Origin: LMUY01 sp964247705
Lineage (GTDB): Bacteria > Pseudomonadota > Alphaproteobacteria > Acetobacterales > Acetobacteraceae
Length of the DNA stretch: 64,000 nucleotides
Assembly: GCA_964247705.1 (NCBI GenBank)
Contig: CAXTVQ010000021.1
Coordinates: forward strand, 1-64,000
Direction of reading: 5' to 3'
Below are positions 1 through 7,786 of the stretch, in pieces. Under the pieces are notes generated by a model, which was not told the DNA's origin, ran no database searches, and was given only the letters and a program-made list of their open reading frames with translations. Position numbers and translations under genes: made by a program. Each line of letters opens with the position of its first letter. The first letter of the stretch is position 1.

Positions 1-53
1 GCACTCCCTTGGTAAGGGAGAGGTCGAGAGTTCAATCCCCTCCAGCAGCACCA
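1..53 (+). tRNA. tRNA-Thr(GGT), 3' part only
   Basis: The window opens inside a tRNA. The anticodon arm is visible: stem CTCCC (4-8) pairs with GGGAG (16-20) around a loop with anticodon GGT at 11-13, which reads ACC (Thr). A five-base variable loop follows, then a T arm with loop TTCAATC (31-37), the acceptor 3' strand (43-49), discriminator A50 and an encoded CCA at 51-53. The D arm and acceptor 5' strand lie before the window. Confidence 0.9.
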
Positions 54-151
54 TCGAATTTAGCCCTCCTGTAGCCTAAACGGCTCCGTCCAAACGCTTC
101 CCAGCGGATTACTCACTGGGTAGCGTAGGCTCAAGCTGACGCGAGGCGGGC

Positions 152-349
152 ATGGACGACGATTTCATCGACAAAATTGGGTCCTACATCGACATTTGGC
201 ACGGCGTTAAGCTGCCGAACGACCCAGCTCGCCGGCTGGCGATGGATCTCGGCAAGTTAATTGCTGGCTTCGAGGTGCAGCGGAACCGGCTCCGGTTTGA
301 AGACGAGCCGAGCAGTTTCGAGGCGGCGCTGCGGGATTTGAAGGAGTGA
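152..349 (+). CDS. GatC/AtzG-like small subunit of the adjacent amidase (putative)
   Basis: This 65-residue protein is acidic and predicted helical, with a central stretch like the short GatC/AtzG-type proteins that clamp onto amidase-signature enzymes: a DPAR turn, a helix ending in IAGFEV, and an EDEPSSFEA tail. Its stop overlaps the GTG start of the amidase by four bases (GTGA), so the two are translationally coupled. A GAGGCGG stretch precedes the ATG. In known systems (GatCA, AtzG/AtzE) the small partner stabilises the amidase. The assignment here rests on size, position and weak pattern similarity, not on a database match. Confidence 0.55.
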   Translation: MDDDFIDKIGSYIDIWHGVKLPNDPARRLAMDLGKLIAGFEVQRNRLRFEDEPSSFEAALRDLKE

Positions 350-1761
350 GCCCGAACCGGCTTAGCCTTGTCGATGCAGGCGAGGCAGTTGCCCGGCGTG
401 AAATGACGGCCTCGGCCCTGCTTGACGCATGTCTGGCTGAAATCGACGCGCATGAAGCGGCCGTGAACGCGACCATCTGGATCGATCGCGAGGGTGCCCG
501 GGTGGCGGCTGAGCAGGCCGATGCAGTCATCGCGGCCGGTAGCCCGCTGGGTAAGCTACATGGCATCCCGATGGCCCATAAGGACATGTATTATCAGGCG
601 GGGAAGGTCAGCTCCTGCGGATCGATGATCCGGCAGAACTGGGTCGCGGACCGTACTGCAACGGTGCTGGAGCGCTTGCACGCCGCCGGATCCATCACGT
701 TCGCCGGGCTGAACATGGCGGAGTTCGCGCAGAATCCGACCGGGCACAACCGGCATTTCGGCGACTGCCACAATCCCTGGAACCCGCCGTTCATCACCGG
801 TGGGTCCTCGAGCGGGTCTGGCGCTGCGGTGGCGGCCCGGTTCGCCTTCGCGGCACTTGGTTCGGATACGGGCGGGTCGGTCCGGCTGCCTGCCGCCGCG
901 TGCGGGGTGACCGGGTTGAAGCCGACGCAGACGCGGGTCAGTCGGGCAGGGGTCATGCCACTCAGCTTCTCGGCGGACAATGTGGGCCCGTTGACCCGCA
1001 CGGTGCGGGATTGTGCCCGGGTCATGGGCGTGATCGCCGGCCACGATCCCGCGGATCCGACCTCCGCGGCCGAGCCGGTGCCGGATTACGAGGCGGGGCT
1101 GACGGGCGACCTGCGCGGCGTGCGGGTCGGGCTGTTGACCAACCCCGAGTTGATGGGCAGCGATGCGCCGGTCGTGGCCGCGGTCGCCGAGGCGGCCCGT
1201 GTGCTGGCCCAGCGTGGCGCCACCGTTGTGCCCGTCGAGCTGCCTTATTTGGATGCAGTGATGGCGTATGGCGGCATCGTGTCCCGGTGCGAGGCGGCTG
1301 CGATCCACGCCCGTTGGATGCGCGAGCGCCCACAGGATTACGCAGTGCATCTCAGCGCTCGCCTCTACGCCGGGTATGCGATCCCGGCCACGTATTATGT
1401 CGAGGCATTGTCCGGTCGTGGACCATTGCTAAGGGCGGTGGTCGGCGAGGCGTTTGCCGACGCGGATGTGCTCGTGCTGCCAACGATCCCAACGGTGCTA
1501 CCGACCTTGGCCGAGACGGATATCGATCATGGGCCGCCTGGCACGGAGGCCCGGTTCATGGCGGTGTCGCACAACACGCGCCCATTCAACTACTTGGGTT
1601 TACCAGCACTGAGTGTTCCTTGCGGGGTCGACCCGAACGGTTGCCCGATCGGGTTGCAGATCGTGGGACGGCCCTTTGCCGAGGCGCGGGTGTTGGCGGT
1701 CGGGGACGCCTACCAGCGCGACACGGACTGGCACGACCGGCTGCCGCCCATGCTTCAGTAG
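346..1761 (+). CDS. Amidase signature family hydrolase (GatA/AtzE-like)
   Basis: A 471-residue amidase-signature enzyme. The glycine/serine-rich signature lies at about residues 151-180 and the Ser-cisSer-Lys triad is intact: Lys79 in MAHKD, the cis-Ser in GGSSSGSG (from Ser154), and the nucleophile Ser178 in DTGGSVR. These positions match those I recall for staphylococcal GatA. The family hydrolyses carboxamides in the cytoplasm. The start is GTG, inside the end of the upstream small gene. Because no gatB is nearby and the partner is AtzG-like, a catabolic amidase or carboxybiuret-hydrolase-like role is likelier than tRNA amidation. The substrate cannot be read from the sequence. Confidence 0.9.
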   Translation: MSPNRLSLVDAGEAVARREMTASALLDACLAEIDAHEAAVNATIWIDREGARVAAEQADAVIAAGSPLGKLHGIPMAHKDMYYQAGKVSSCGSMIRQNWVADRTATVLERLHAAGSITFAGLNMAEFAQNPTGHNRHFGDCHNPWNPPFITGGSSSGSGAAVAARFAFAALGSDTGGSVRLPAAACGVTGLKPTQTRVSRAGVMPLSFSADNVGPLTRTVRDCARVMGVIAGHDPADPTSAAEPVPDYEAGLTGDLRGVRVGLLTNPELMGSDAPVVAAVAEAARVLAQRGATVVPVELPYLDAVMAYGGIVSRCEAAAIHARWMRERPQDYAVHLSARLYAGYAIPATYYVEALSGRGPLLRAVVGEAFADADVLVLPTIPTVLPTLAETDIDHGPPGTEARFMAVSHNTRPFNYLGLPALSVPCGVDPNGCPIGLQIVGRPFAEARVLAVGDAYQRDTDWHDRLPPMLQ

Positions 1762-1887
1762 CGTTCGACGCCGGGTCAAAACTCGTTGTGGTTTATGAAC
1801 AAAATTGGTGCGTTGCGGTCGGTCGAGCTCGGTTGCGCCGCGCCGGCCTGCCTGTAGGATCGTTCCTACCGATTAAGGGGGCGTGAG

Positions 1888-2703
1888 ATGGCAGAGATCG
1901 CAGGCCGCTATGATGGTTACCAGCGGCTCCGGTTCGACCGGCCGCGCCCTCGGGTGCTGCGGATCACGATGGACAACGGCAAGATGAACACCGCCGACGC
2001 CGTCATGCATTACGAGTTGGGGCAGGTGTGGCGCGACGTCGACTTGGACCCGGAGGTCAATGCCATTGTGCTGACGGGAGCCGGCCGGTATTTCTCCGCC
2101 GGCGGCGATTTCTCGCTGGTGCAGTCGCATATCGATGACTTCGACTCCCGCGCCCGCGGCTGGAAGGAGGCGCGGGACCTCGTCTACAACATCATCAATT
2201 GTTCCAAGCCGATCGTGAGCGCGATGCGGGGCGTAGCCGTCGGTGCCGGGCTGGTTTGCGGACTGCTGGCGGACGTGTCGCTGGCAACGCCGGAGTGCCG
2301 CATCCTCGATGGCCACACGCGGCTGGGCGTGGCGGCGGGCGACCATGCGGCGATCATCTGGCCGTTGCTGTGCGGGATGGCGAAGGCGAAATACTACCTG
2401 CTGACCTGCGAGACCCTGTTAGGCGCCGAAGCCGAGCGAATCGGGCTGATTACCGAGGCGCCGGCCGACGAAGCGCTCGACGAGCGCGCCGTGGAGATCG
2501 CCGGCCGCTTGGCCGACGGCGCGCAATCCGCGATCCGTTGGACCAAATACGCGCTGAACAACTGGTTGCGGCAGGCCGGACCGACCTTCGATGCGTCGTT
2601 GGCGATGGAGTTCCTTGGGTTCGGCGGCCCGGATGTGACGGAAGGCCTTGCGTCGCACCGGGAGAAGCGCAAGCCGGCGTTCAAGCCCGACTCACCAATC
2701 TGA
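1888..2703 (+). CDS. Enoyl-CoA hydratase/isomerase (crotonase) family protein
   Basis: A 271-residue crotonase-fold protein. The N-terminal strand (LRITMDNGKMN), the oxyanion-hole segment GRYFSAGGDFS and the second hole segment GVAVGAGLVCGLLADVSLA are all present. The usual acidic catalytic segment after LGV reads AAGDHAA, so neither classical hydratase glutamate position is clearly kept. The reaction could be an isomerisation, a hydrolysis or a hydration by another residue. The ATG follows GGGGGCGTGAG. It stands 126 bases after the amidase on the same strand, with no evidence that they share a pathway. Confidence 0.85.
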   Translation: MAEIAGRYDGYQRLRFDRPRPRVLRITMDNGKMNTADAVMHYELGQVWRDVDLDPEVNAIVLTGAGRYFSAGGDFSLVQSHIDDFDSRARGWKEARDLVYNIINCSKPIVSAMRGVAVGAGLVCGLLADVSLATPECRILDGHTRLGVAAGDHAAIIWPLLCGMAKAKYYLLTCETLLGAEAERIGLITEAPADEALDERAVEIAGRLADGAQSAIRWTKYALNNWLRQAGPTFDASLAMEFLGFGGPDVTEGLASHREKRKPAFKPDSPI

Positions 2704-2785
2704 GCCTTAAATAAAAGGTTAGATCGGTTTGGCCGGTCGCCGACCTGCGCCAGTGACCGGCGCCGCCGACGCGCGCCGCCTCGGG

Positions 2786-2801
2786 CGTGACCTACGTCAC
2801 A
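2786..2801 (+). promoter_or_regulatory. CRP-type binding site (CGTGA-N6-TCACA)
   Basis: CGTGACCTACGTCACA differs by one base from the CRP consensus TGTGA-N6-TCACA and lies 60 bases before the ATG of the next gene. A CRP-like regulator with a canonical RETVNR recognition helix is encoded at 12650-13369, and two further sites occur at 13437 and 14059. The match is direct; use by that regulator is inference. Confidence 0.55.
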
Positions 2802-2861
2802 GTCTCACAATGGCGAGGAGGGCTACAGATCGCTTCTCGAAACAGCAACGAGGAGAGCGAA

Positions 2862-3185
2862 ATGCCAGCATCACCGGTTACGAGCACGTTCAAGGCCGTC
2901 ATGGACCGTCAGCCAGGAACTGAGCCAAGCCTCCATGTCACGGGGGAAGTCGAGGTTCCGACCACGGGTTGGACCTTAGCGCTCAAACGCGCTCATCCGC
3001 AGGGGGTCAATCCGCGGATCCTGCTTCTCGATCTGACGGCAAAGCCGCCGCATGGCCCAGCGGGTGACATCGTCCTGATGCCCGAGGTGACCTATACCGA
3101 GCAGCCGCCCAGGGCTGCCTACGACGAGGTCACCATCCGTTTCGGCCACGAGGTTTTCTCGTTGAAGGTTCCCGTCCTCGTCTGA
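2862..3185 (+). CDS. Hypothetical protein, 107 residues, beta-rich
   Basis: I do not recognise this protein. The frame is open from 2787, but the ATG at 2862 follows a good ribosome binding site (GAGGAG, about 8 bases upstream) and is preferred. The protein has no signal peptide or membrane segment. It has alternating hydrophobic strands such as SLHVTGEVEV, PRILLLDLTA and HEVFSLKVPVLV, suggesting a small beta-barrel or sandwich. The region before it carries a CRP-type site, so cAMP-linked control is possible. A large hairpin follows 67 bases downstream. Confidence 0.65.
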   Translation: MPASPVTSTFKAVMDRQPGTEPSLHVTGEVEVPTTGWTLALKRAHPQGVNPRILLLDLTAKPPHGPAGDIVLMPEVTYTEQPPRAAYDEVTIRFGHEVFSLKVPVLV

Positions 3186-3251
3186 GGCTAGTGGTCCGAT
3201 TCTGACGCTCACGAGCAGGGCGGCAGCCGAATCGGCCCGCTAGATCAAACC

Positions 3252-3297
3252 CTAGCGGCGAACATCTGACACCTTTTCCGTCAGATTTCGCCGCTAG
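3252..3297. repeat. Long bulged inverted repeat (extragenic hairpin)
   Basis: CTAGCGGCGAA (3252-3262) pairs perfectly with TTCGCCGCTAG (3287-3297), and ATCTGAC (3264-3270) with GTCAGAT (3280-3286). A single extra C at 3263 and a 9-base loop complete an 18-pair stem. A second, shorter inverted repeat, CCGATTC (3196-3202) with GAATCGG (3229-3235), lies just before. There is no T-tract, so a simple intrinsic terminator is not certain. A relict mobile-element end or an RNA-stabilising hairpin are alternatives. Confidence 0.7.
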
Positions 3298-3432
3298 CTG
3301 GTGCGGCAGTTGTGCCATGCCGGCGCTACAAATCCCGCACTGCCGCGACGTGGTCCCCCACAATGTCAGGCAGGTTCGTTGCCGTTTACTTAGCAGTCAC
3401 GAGCCTGTCCTGCGATGTTTTAGGGAGGCGAG

Positions 3433-3825
3433 ATGATGTCGATACTTGTATCTATCGCAGTCCTGTTCGCCTGCCAAATCTTGGGCGACGTGCTGCACCG
3501 AACCCTAGGACTACCCGTGCCAGGACCGGTGCTCGGCATCGGGCTTCTTCTGCTCGGACTATGCGCCGCGGCAGGCATTGGCAAGGCGGCGCCAAAGCTC
3601 CCGGCGGCAGACGCACTGCTCTCCTACCTGTCGCTGTTCTTCGTACCCCTGGGGGTCGACGTCGTCATGCACTTCGGCAGGCTTGGACATATCTGGCCTG
3701 GCCTGCTGTTGACGCTCCTGGCTTCAAGCATCGTCACCCTCGCCGTTGCCGGTCGCGTAACGCAGATACTGCTGTCGCGGGAGCGTGTCGCAGTGACCCT
3801 TCAGGACCGGGTGGCCGGGTCATGA
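3433..3825 (+). CDS. lrgA: CidA/LrgA family holin-like membrane protein
   Basis: A 130-residue integral membrane protein with four hydrophobic segments. It has the family pattern: an N-terminal helix with the G-x-P-x-P-G-x-V-x-G-x-x-L element (GLPVPGPVLGIGLLLL), and later the LSLFFVPLGVDVV stretch. LrgA/CidA proteins pair with LrgB/CidB in the inner membrane and influence murein hydrolase activity, autolysis or metabolite (pyruvate) movement. The start is one of two consecutive ATG codons after GGGAGGCGAG. Its stop overlaps the lrgB start by four bases, so the pair is coupled. Confidence 0.9.
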   Translation: MMSILVSIAVLFACQILGDVLHRTLGLPVPGPVLGIGLLLLGLCAAAGIGKAAPKLPAADALLSYLSLFFVPLGVDVVMHFGRLGHIWPGLLLTLLASSIVTLAVAGRVTQILLSRERVAVTLQDRVAGS

Positions 3826-4535
3826 TCGACGCGCACTGGCTACCCTCGGGCCCATGGCCGTTGGCCGACCTGGTCTGCACGTTGCTGGCCTTTGAGGCGG
3901 GGCTGCGGATCCAGCGCAAGCTGAATGGCGCCGCGATGGCGAACCCGGTCCTCACCGCCGTGTTGCTGGTCGTGGCCATGCTCAAGGCGACCAGCCAATC
4001 GGCCGAGGATTACGCCTCGAGCGTTCAGGCGCTGCCGTTTCTGCTCGGCCCCGCGACGATCAGCCTTGCGGTCCCGCTGCATCGCAGCTTGCCGCGCATC
4101 CGGCAGGCGTTCGGACCGGTGCTCGTGGGCATCGCCATAGGTGTTTTGACGGCGACGCTCTCGGCCGTGTTGACCGTCGGGGCCCTGGGTGCCTCCAAGC
4201 TCATCGTTCTGTCGGTCAGCACGAAGACGGCAACCGCGGCGATTGCCATGGCGGTGGCGGCCGACATCGGCGCCGATCCAAGCCTCGCCGCGGGCTTGTC
4301 GATCCTGACCGGCATCATTGGCGCGGTGATCTGCACAGGAGTTCTCGATCTCGTTGGGGTTCACGACGCGAGGGCTCGTGGCTTGGCGACCGGCATTGCC
4401 GCCCACGGCATCGGCACAGCGCGCATGCTCGCATTGGACGCGGAGGCGGGCGCGTTCGCCGGCCTCGCGATGGGGTTGAGCGGTATTTTGGTCGGCGTTC
4501 TGATCCCAACGCTGGTCCATTGGCTCCCGGTCTGA
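3822..4535 (+). CDS. lrgB: LrgB family membrane protein
   Basis: A 237-residue multi-pass protein of the LrgB/CidB family. The conserved segment around residues 125-165 is present: KTATAAIAMAVA, then LAAGLSILTGIIGAV, followed by the ARGLATGIAAHGIGTAR motif typical of this family. The frame stays open far upstream, but the ATG at 3822 overlaps the lrgA stop as ATGA and fits the family length. It probably forms the membrane pair with LrgA. It ends 39 bases from the convergent 208-residue protein gene, with no clear terminator between them. Confidence 0.92.
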   Translation: MIDAHWLPSGPWPLADLVCTLLAFEAGLRIQRKLNGAAMANPVLTAVLLVVAMLKATSQSAEDYASSVQALPFLLGPATISLAVPLHRSLPRIRQAFGPVLVGIAIGVLTATLSAVLTVGALGASKLIVLSVSTKTATAAIAMAVAADIGADPSLAAGLSILTGIIGAVICTGVLDLVGVHDARARGLATGIAAHGIGTARMLALDAEAGAFAGLAMGLSGILVGVLIPTLVHWLPV

Positions 4536-4574
4536 CTGAGTGATGGCAGCCGCCCGGCGGACGATCCGTGCAGG

Positions 4575-5201
4575 TCAGCGGCGCGGGCGACCCACGAAAC
4601 CGCTGTCCCGGCCCACCAAGCCGCTGTCGCGCCCGATCAATCCACTGTCGCGGCCGACGACGTCAGCCCGCGCAGCGCTGCCGCCGGCAACAGTGCCGTC
4701 GCCGGAGATGTCGGTGTCGAGCAGCACTTCGCGGAACGAGCCAATCGTGATGTCCACCCGAAGCGCAACGTCGAGATGGTCCACTGGCCACATGGAAATG
4801 CCGGCGACGAAATCCGCGTCTTTGAACTCGACACCCAGGATATCCATGGTGTTTTCAGGGGCGAAGCCCGGTTCGATGGGCTGACCCGGCCCGAACACGC
4901 GCAGCACCGGCGGAGTGCCCAGTTTATAGTAGGTGCCAAGATAGCTGAGGCCGTAAATGCGCGCGAGCCGGGGCTTGTCATCCAGCGGCTTCGCTTCGGG
5001 TTTAGCCCCCTCTGGAGCCGCCGGGGCCAGCTTGGCCAGTTCGTGCTTGAGTTGCGTGATCTGCTCTTGCAGGGAGATTTGATTGTTCGAGCTCGGAATG
5101 AAGCCGGCGTCTCCCGATAGGTGCAGGCCGGTGAACTCGCGTCCGAACAGCCGGATCAATCCGGGCGCTAGCAAGGTTTCGCCGAGATATGGTGCCGCCA
5201 T
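4575..5201 (-). CDS. 208-residue protein with C-terminal heptapeptide repeats; candidate TfuA-YcaO substrate
   Basis: I do not recognise a family. The N-terminal part (1-35) is hydrophobic and glycine-rich. Residues 40-60 (SLQEQITQLKHELAKL) look like a short coiled coil, 61-78 are Pro/Ala/Lys-rich, and 80-165 look like a compact beta domain. The last 28 residues are four 7-residue units of the form [VLF][VI]GRDSG, the last one degenerate (ending GRPRR). It is the final gene of the YcaO/TfuA operon, three bases after the peptidase gene. A multi-repeat tail beside TfuA-YcaO recalls thiovarsolin-type precursors with repeated cores, so a modified-substrate role is plausible but unproven. A structural or partner protein is the alternative. 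Confidence 0.7.
   Translation of the reverse strand: MAAPYLGETLLAPGLIRLFGREFTGLHLSGDAGFIPSSNNQISLQEQITQLKHELAKLAPAAPEGAKPEAKPLDDKPRLARIYGLSYLGTYYKLGTPPVLRVFGPGQPIEPGFAPENTMDILGVEFKDADFVAGISMWPVDHLDVALRVDITIGSFREVLLDTDISGDGTVAGGSAARADVVGRDSGLIGRDSGLVGRDSGFVGRPRR
4591..4653. repeat. Three tandem 21-bp repeats encoding the heptapeptide tail
   Basis: Three adjacent 21-base units (4591-4611, 4612-4632, 4633-4653), plus the start of a fourth, encode the repeated GRDSG heptapeptide on the minus strand. Each unit contains the core CCGCTGTC or CCACTGTC. The units differ at several silent positions, suggesting the peptide sequence is kept rather than being a very recent slippage. Confidence 0.85.
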
Positions 5202-5204
5202 GAT

Positions 5205-6647
5205 CTATCTCCTGCTTGGTTGAGGCATCGCCGGGTTCGTTCCCGGTTGGACGGACTCTGCCGCCTGCTCGCGATGCGCGTGCGGCATGAGGCGCCGGGC
5301 GAAGATGAAGGCGCTCGGGTCGCAGCAACCGCAGGCAGGCCGCGCAACCGGCTCGGTTGCCCGCACAAACTGCCGGGCCCGGCCTGGCCGCCGCATCGGG
5401 TCGCGCGCCACATGGATCCGCAGGTACGGCCGTGGATCGATGCCACGCCAGAGAAAGTCGTCGAGCAACGCCCGCAGGATGTGTCCCTGGCCTTGTCCGG
5501 CTGCGGATTCGAGCATCCGTGCGGCGACCCGCTCGAAGCTCAGCGTCTCGGGGTCCAGCGTCAGGATCGCGTGGGCCATCGCGCCGCCGACGACATCGCG
5601 GGCGGTGTCGGTCGCAGCGGTGAACTCATCCGTGAACCGCGCGAGCGCATGCCGCGATTCGGCGTGCAGCGTGGCGAACGAGGCATCCACCGCCGCGCGG
5701 GTCCAGCCGCGCGGGTCCCGGTGCGGCGCGATCGCCCCGCGCCGCACCAGGCCGTCCTGGAAGATCTCCACCAGCATGTCGAAAATGGCCCCCGTCAGCG
5801 GCTCGCCGAGCGCGTGCTGGTTGCGGTCCTCGCTCTTAGGATCGGCCCAACTGCCGTCGGCGAGCAGGTGCAGCCCGGCAACGTCGGCCATCGTCGTCGT
5901 GTTGTCGGCGATGCGGACCTGCGTGCGGTCCGACAATTTGCCCAGCCGATTGACGAGGTTGAGCACGTAGAGATTGCCGCCGGTCTGGGTCAGCAGCTTG
6001 CGGATGACCGATGGGAAGTTCATCGCCGCGATCAGCCCAATCATGTCGGAGAAGCTCTCGTGGAACGCTAGATACTCGCCCGTCATCTTGCCGGGCGATG
6101 GGACGCCCACCTGCGAGAACAGGATCGCATGGCCGGTCTCGTGCCCAATAACGTCGAAGTTCAGCGCGAGGAGTTGCTGTGACCCGGTCTCGTCCGGCAT
6201 CACGCCGGTCTCGATGAACCCGGGGCCGGAATGGGCATTGGCCCAGCCGCTCACCACGGGAACCAGCTCGAGTTGGGGCAGGAACGCGGCGTGCCACCAC
6301 CTCACCCGCCGCCCGAGGTAATGCTCCCAGACATCGAGCGTGCGGCGGACGCAGCCGTAAAGATGGGCGGGCAGAAATTGGGCGGAGCCCGTGGGGATGT
6401 GGTCGAAGTGACCAGCGGGGTCGGGCAGCGCCGGTGGGAACCGTGGGCCGCGCCATGCCGGCATGAACTCGGGTGGGGAATAGGGCTCGGTTTTCAGCAC
6501 CGGGTTCACCGCGTGCATTTCGCCGTCCGACGGACCGGCCCCGACGCTGCCGGCGGCCAGCGACAACGTGACCATTTCAGGCGCCGCGTAGCCGGATGCA
6601 TATTCGGGGAACAGCCGGAAGCGGACACCCTGCCGAAGCTTCGGCAT
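5205..6647 (-). CDS. Gluzincin metallopeptidase (thermolysin M4/M36-like) of the YcaO-TfuA operon
   Basis: A 480-residue putative zinc peptidase. Residues 166-176 hold the HExxH site (H169, E170, H173), and FHESFSD at 195-201 supplies the third ligand E197 and the following D201, spaced as in thermolysin-type gluzincins. No signal peptide is visible, so it probably acts in the cytoplasm. The C-terminus carries an unusual ACGCC cluster followed by a Pro/Gln-rich tail. The start is chosen at 6647 because it overlaps the tfuA stop (TGATG); the longer open frame upstream is out-of-frame tfuA. In this setting it is the natural candidate for leader or core cleavage of a ribosomal peptide, which is inference. 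Confidence 0.85.
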   Translation of the reverse strand: MPKLRQGVRFRLFPEYASGYAAPEMVTLSLAAGSVGAGPSDGEMHAVNPVLKTEPYSPPEFMPAWRGPRFPPALPDPAGHFDHIPTGSAQFLPAHLYGCVRRTLDVWEHYLGRRVRWWHAAFLPQLELVPVVSGWANAHSGPGFIETGVMPDETGSQQLLALNFDVIGHETGHAILFSQVGVPSPGKMTGEYLAFHESFSDMIGLIAAMNFPSVIRKLLTQTGGNLYVLNLVNRLGKLSDRTQVRIADNTTTMADVAGLHLLADGSWADPKSEDRNQHALGEPLTGAIFDMLVEIFQDGLVRRGAIAPHRDPRGWTRAAVDASFATLHAESRHALARFTDEFTAATDTARDVVGGAMAHAILTLDPETLSFERVAARMLESAAGQGQGHILRALLDDFLWRGIDPRPYLRIHVARDPMRRPGRARQFVRATEPVARPACGCCDPSAFIFARRLMPHAHREQAAESVQPGTNPAMPQPSRR

Positions 6648-7786
6648 CAACCACCCGCTCCGTCGCGCAGCAAGGCCGGGAACGCGCCGGTTAGGCGTAG
6701 GTGATCGGCCATGGCGCGCAGCAACCCGGCCGGCTGCTCCACCGCCCAGTGATCCAGCGCGTCCTCCCGCCGCAACAGCCTTTCCAAGCCAATCTCGTCG
6801 AGCGCGTTGAGCGCCATCCATGCCGCCAAGTCGTCGCGTCGCCACAGCGCGCGTTCCTGCCGCAGCCGGCCCAGCGCGCGGTGTGGGTGCGCCGCTGCGC
6901 CGGGTTCCGGCTCGCTGGGCAGCGGCGGTGGTAGCCGGCCAAGTGCGGCGCGGGCGCAGGCGTGCCAGGCGCTGGCGTCGCGGCGCAGCCGGTCGAGCGC
7001 TCGGCGTTCCGCGGGATCGAGCGCGTCCGCCTTGGTGGCGTCGCATTGTGCGACGAAGCGGCGCCAGAACAGCGGCTCCTGCAGCACGAACTCGGCGGCG
7101 AACGGGCCGGGTTCGGCTGCGAGCAACGCGGCCATCGCCTGCAGCATCGCGATCGCGTCCAGACCCTTTTGGCTGACCGTGTGGCCGGGCAGCCACCCCG
7201 CCAAACGGTGCGATGCAGCCGCGCCGAGCAGCGCGGTCGCCTCCTCGAGCAGCGATGCTTTCGACCGTTCGGGAAAGGGCCGGCGTTTCAAGGCATGGAC
7301 CAGGAGGCGCCGGTCGGCATGCGTCACGATGGCAGCGGCTTCGGCCGTATCCAGTATGGCGCGCAGATCCACCATCGCGTCCGACAATGCGGCGCCGCCG
7401 GCCTCCGGCGGAGCGTGGATGATGGCCACCTCGTCGTCGTCTTCGAACGGGTCCGGCTCGCCCGGCCATACGCCGTCGCGATAGGCGGCGAACACCTGGC
7501 CGACGCCGCGCATGCCGAAGCCCGCCAGTTCGGCAGCCCGCAGAGCGCCCATGCTGGCAGCGCCGAACACGTGCACGCCCTCCGAGAGTGCCCAGAGTAT
7601 TTCGCGGTGCCACACTGCGCCCGCGTCGAGGAACCGCCCGTCGATCAGGCCGAGCGCCGTCGGGTGCAGCGCGCGCACGGCCCGGTAGATGTCACCCTGC
7701 TGCGCCGGCGGCAGGTAAGTAGCCGGGAGCAGGGCCTTCGCCTCGGCCAATGGCAGCGTCGGACCCAGGAAGACCACCGCGTTCAT
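6647..7786 (-). CDS. tfuA: TfuA-like protein, YcaO partner
   Basis: A 379-residue protein whose first 200 residues match the TfuA-like core: an N-terminal strand with VFLGPTLP, an ALHPTALGLIDGRF block, EILWALSEGVHVFGAASMGALRAAEL, and the acidic GEPDPFEDDDEVAIIHAP stretch. In characterised systems (trifolitoxin locus, methyl-coenzyme M reductase thioglycine formation, thioamitides), TfuA works with a YcaO ATPase to install backbone thioamides, probably by delivering sulfur. The C-terminal half (about 210-379) is an Ala/Leu/Arg-rich helical extension. Its ATG overlaps the ycaO stop by four bases (ATGA), so YcaO and TfuA are translationally coupled. Confidence 0.9.
   Translation of the reverse strand: MNAVVFLGPTLPLAEAKALLPATYLPPAQQGDIYRAVRALHPTALGLIDGRFLDAGAVWHREILWALSEGVHVFGAASMGALRAAELAGFGMRGVGQVFAAYRDGVWPGEPDPFEDDDEVAIIHAPPEAGGAALSDAMVDLRAILDTAEAAAIVTHADRRLLVHALKRRPFPERSKASLLEEATALLGAAASHRLAGWLPGHTVSQKGLDAIAMLQAMAALLAAEPGPFAAEFVLQEPLFWRRFVAQCDATKADALDPAERRALDRLRRDASAWHACARAALGRLPPPLPSEPEPGAAAHPHRALGRLRQERALWRRDDLAAWMALNALDEIGLERLLRREDALDHWAVEQPAGLLRAMADHLRLTGAFPALLRDGAGG

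Noticed and set aside
3252..3297. Integron attC site
   Set aside because: The extrahelical base is reminiscent of attC, but the conserved GTTRRRY and RYYYAAC ends are absent and there is no integron integrase in the window.
4591..4664. CRISPR array
   Set aside because: The 21-bp units are directly adjacent, in frame and without spacers. They encode the protein tail; no cas genes occur anywhere in the window.
6648..7613. An N-terminal extension of 322 residues on the metallopeptidase
   Set aside because: The extension is low-complexity Arg/Ala/Gly sequence in a shifted frame of tfuA. The ATG at 6647 overlapping the tfuA stop is the sensible start.
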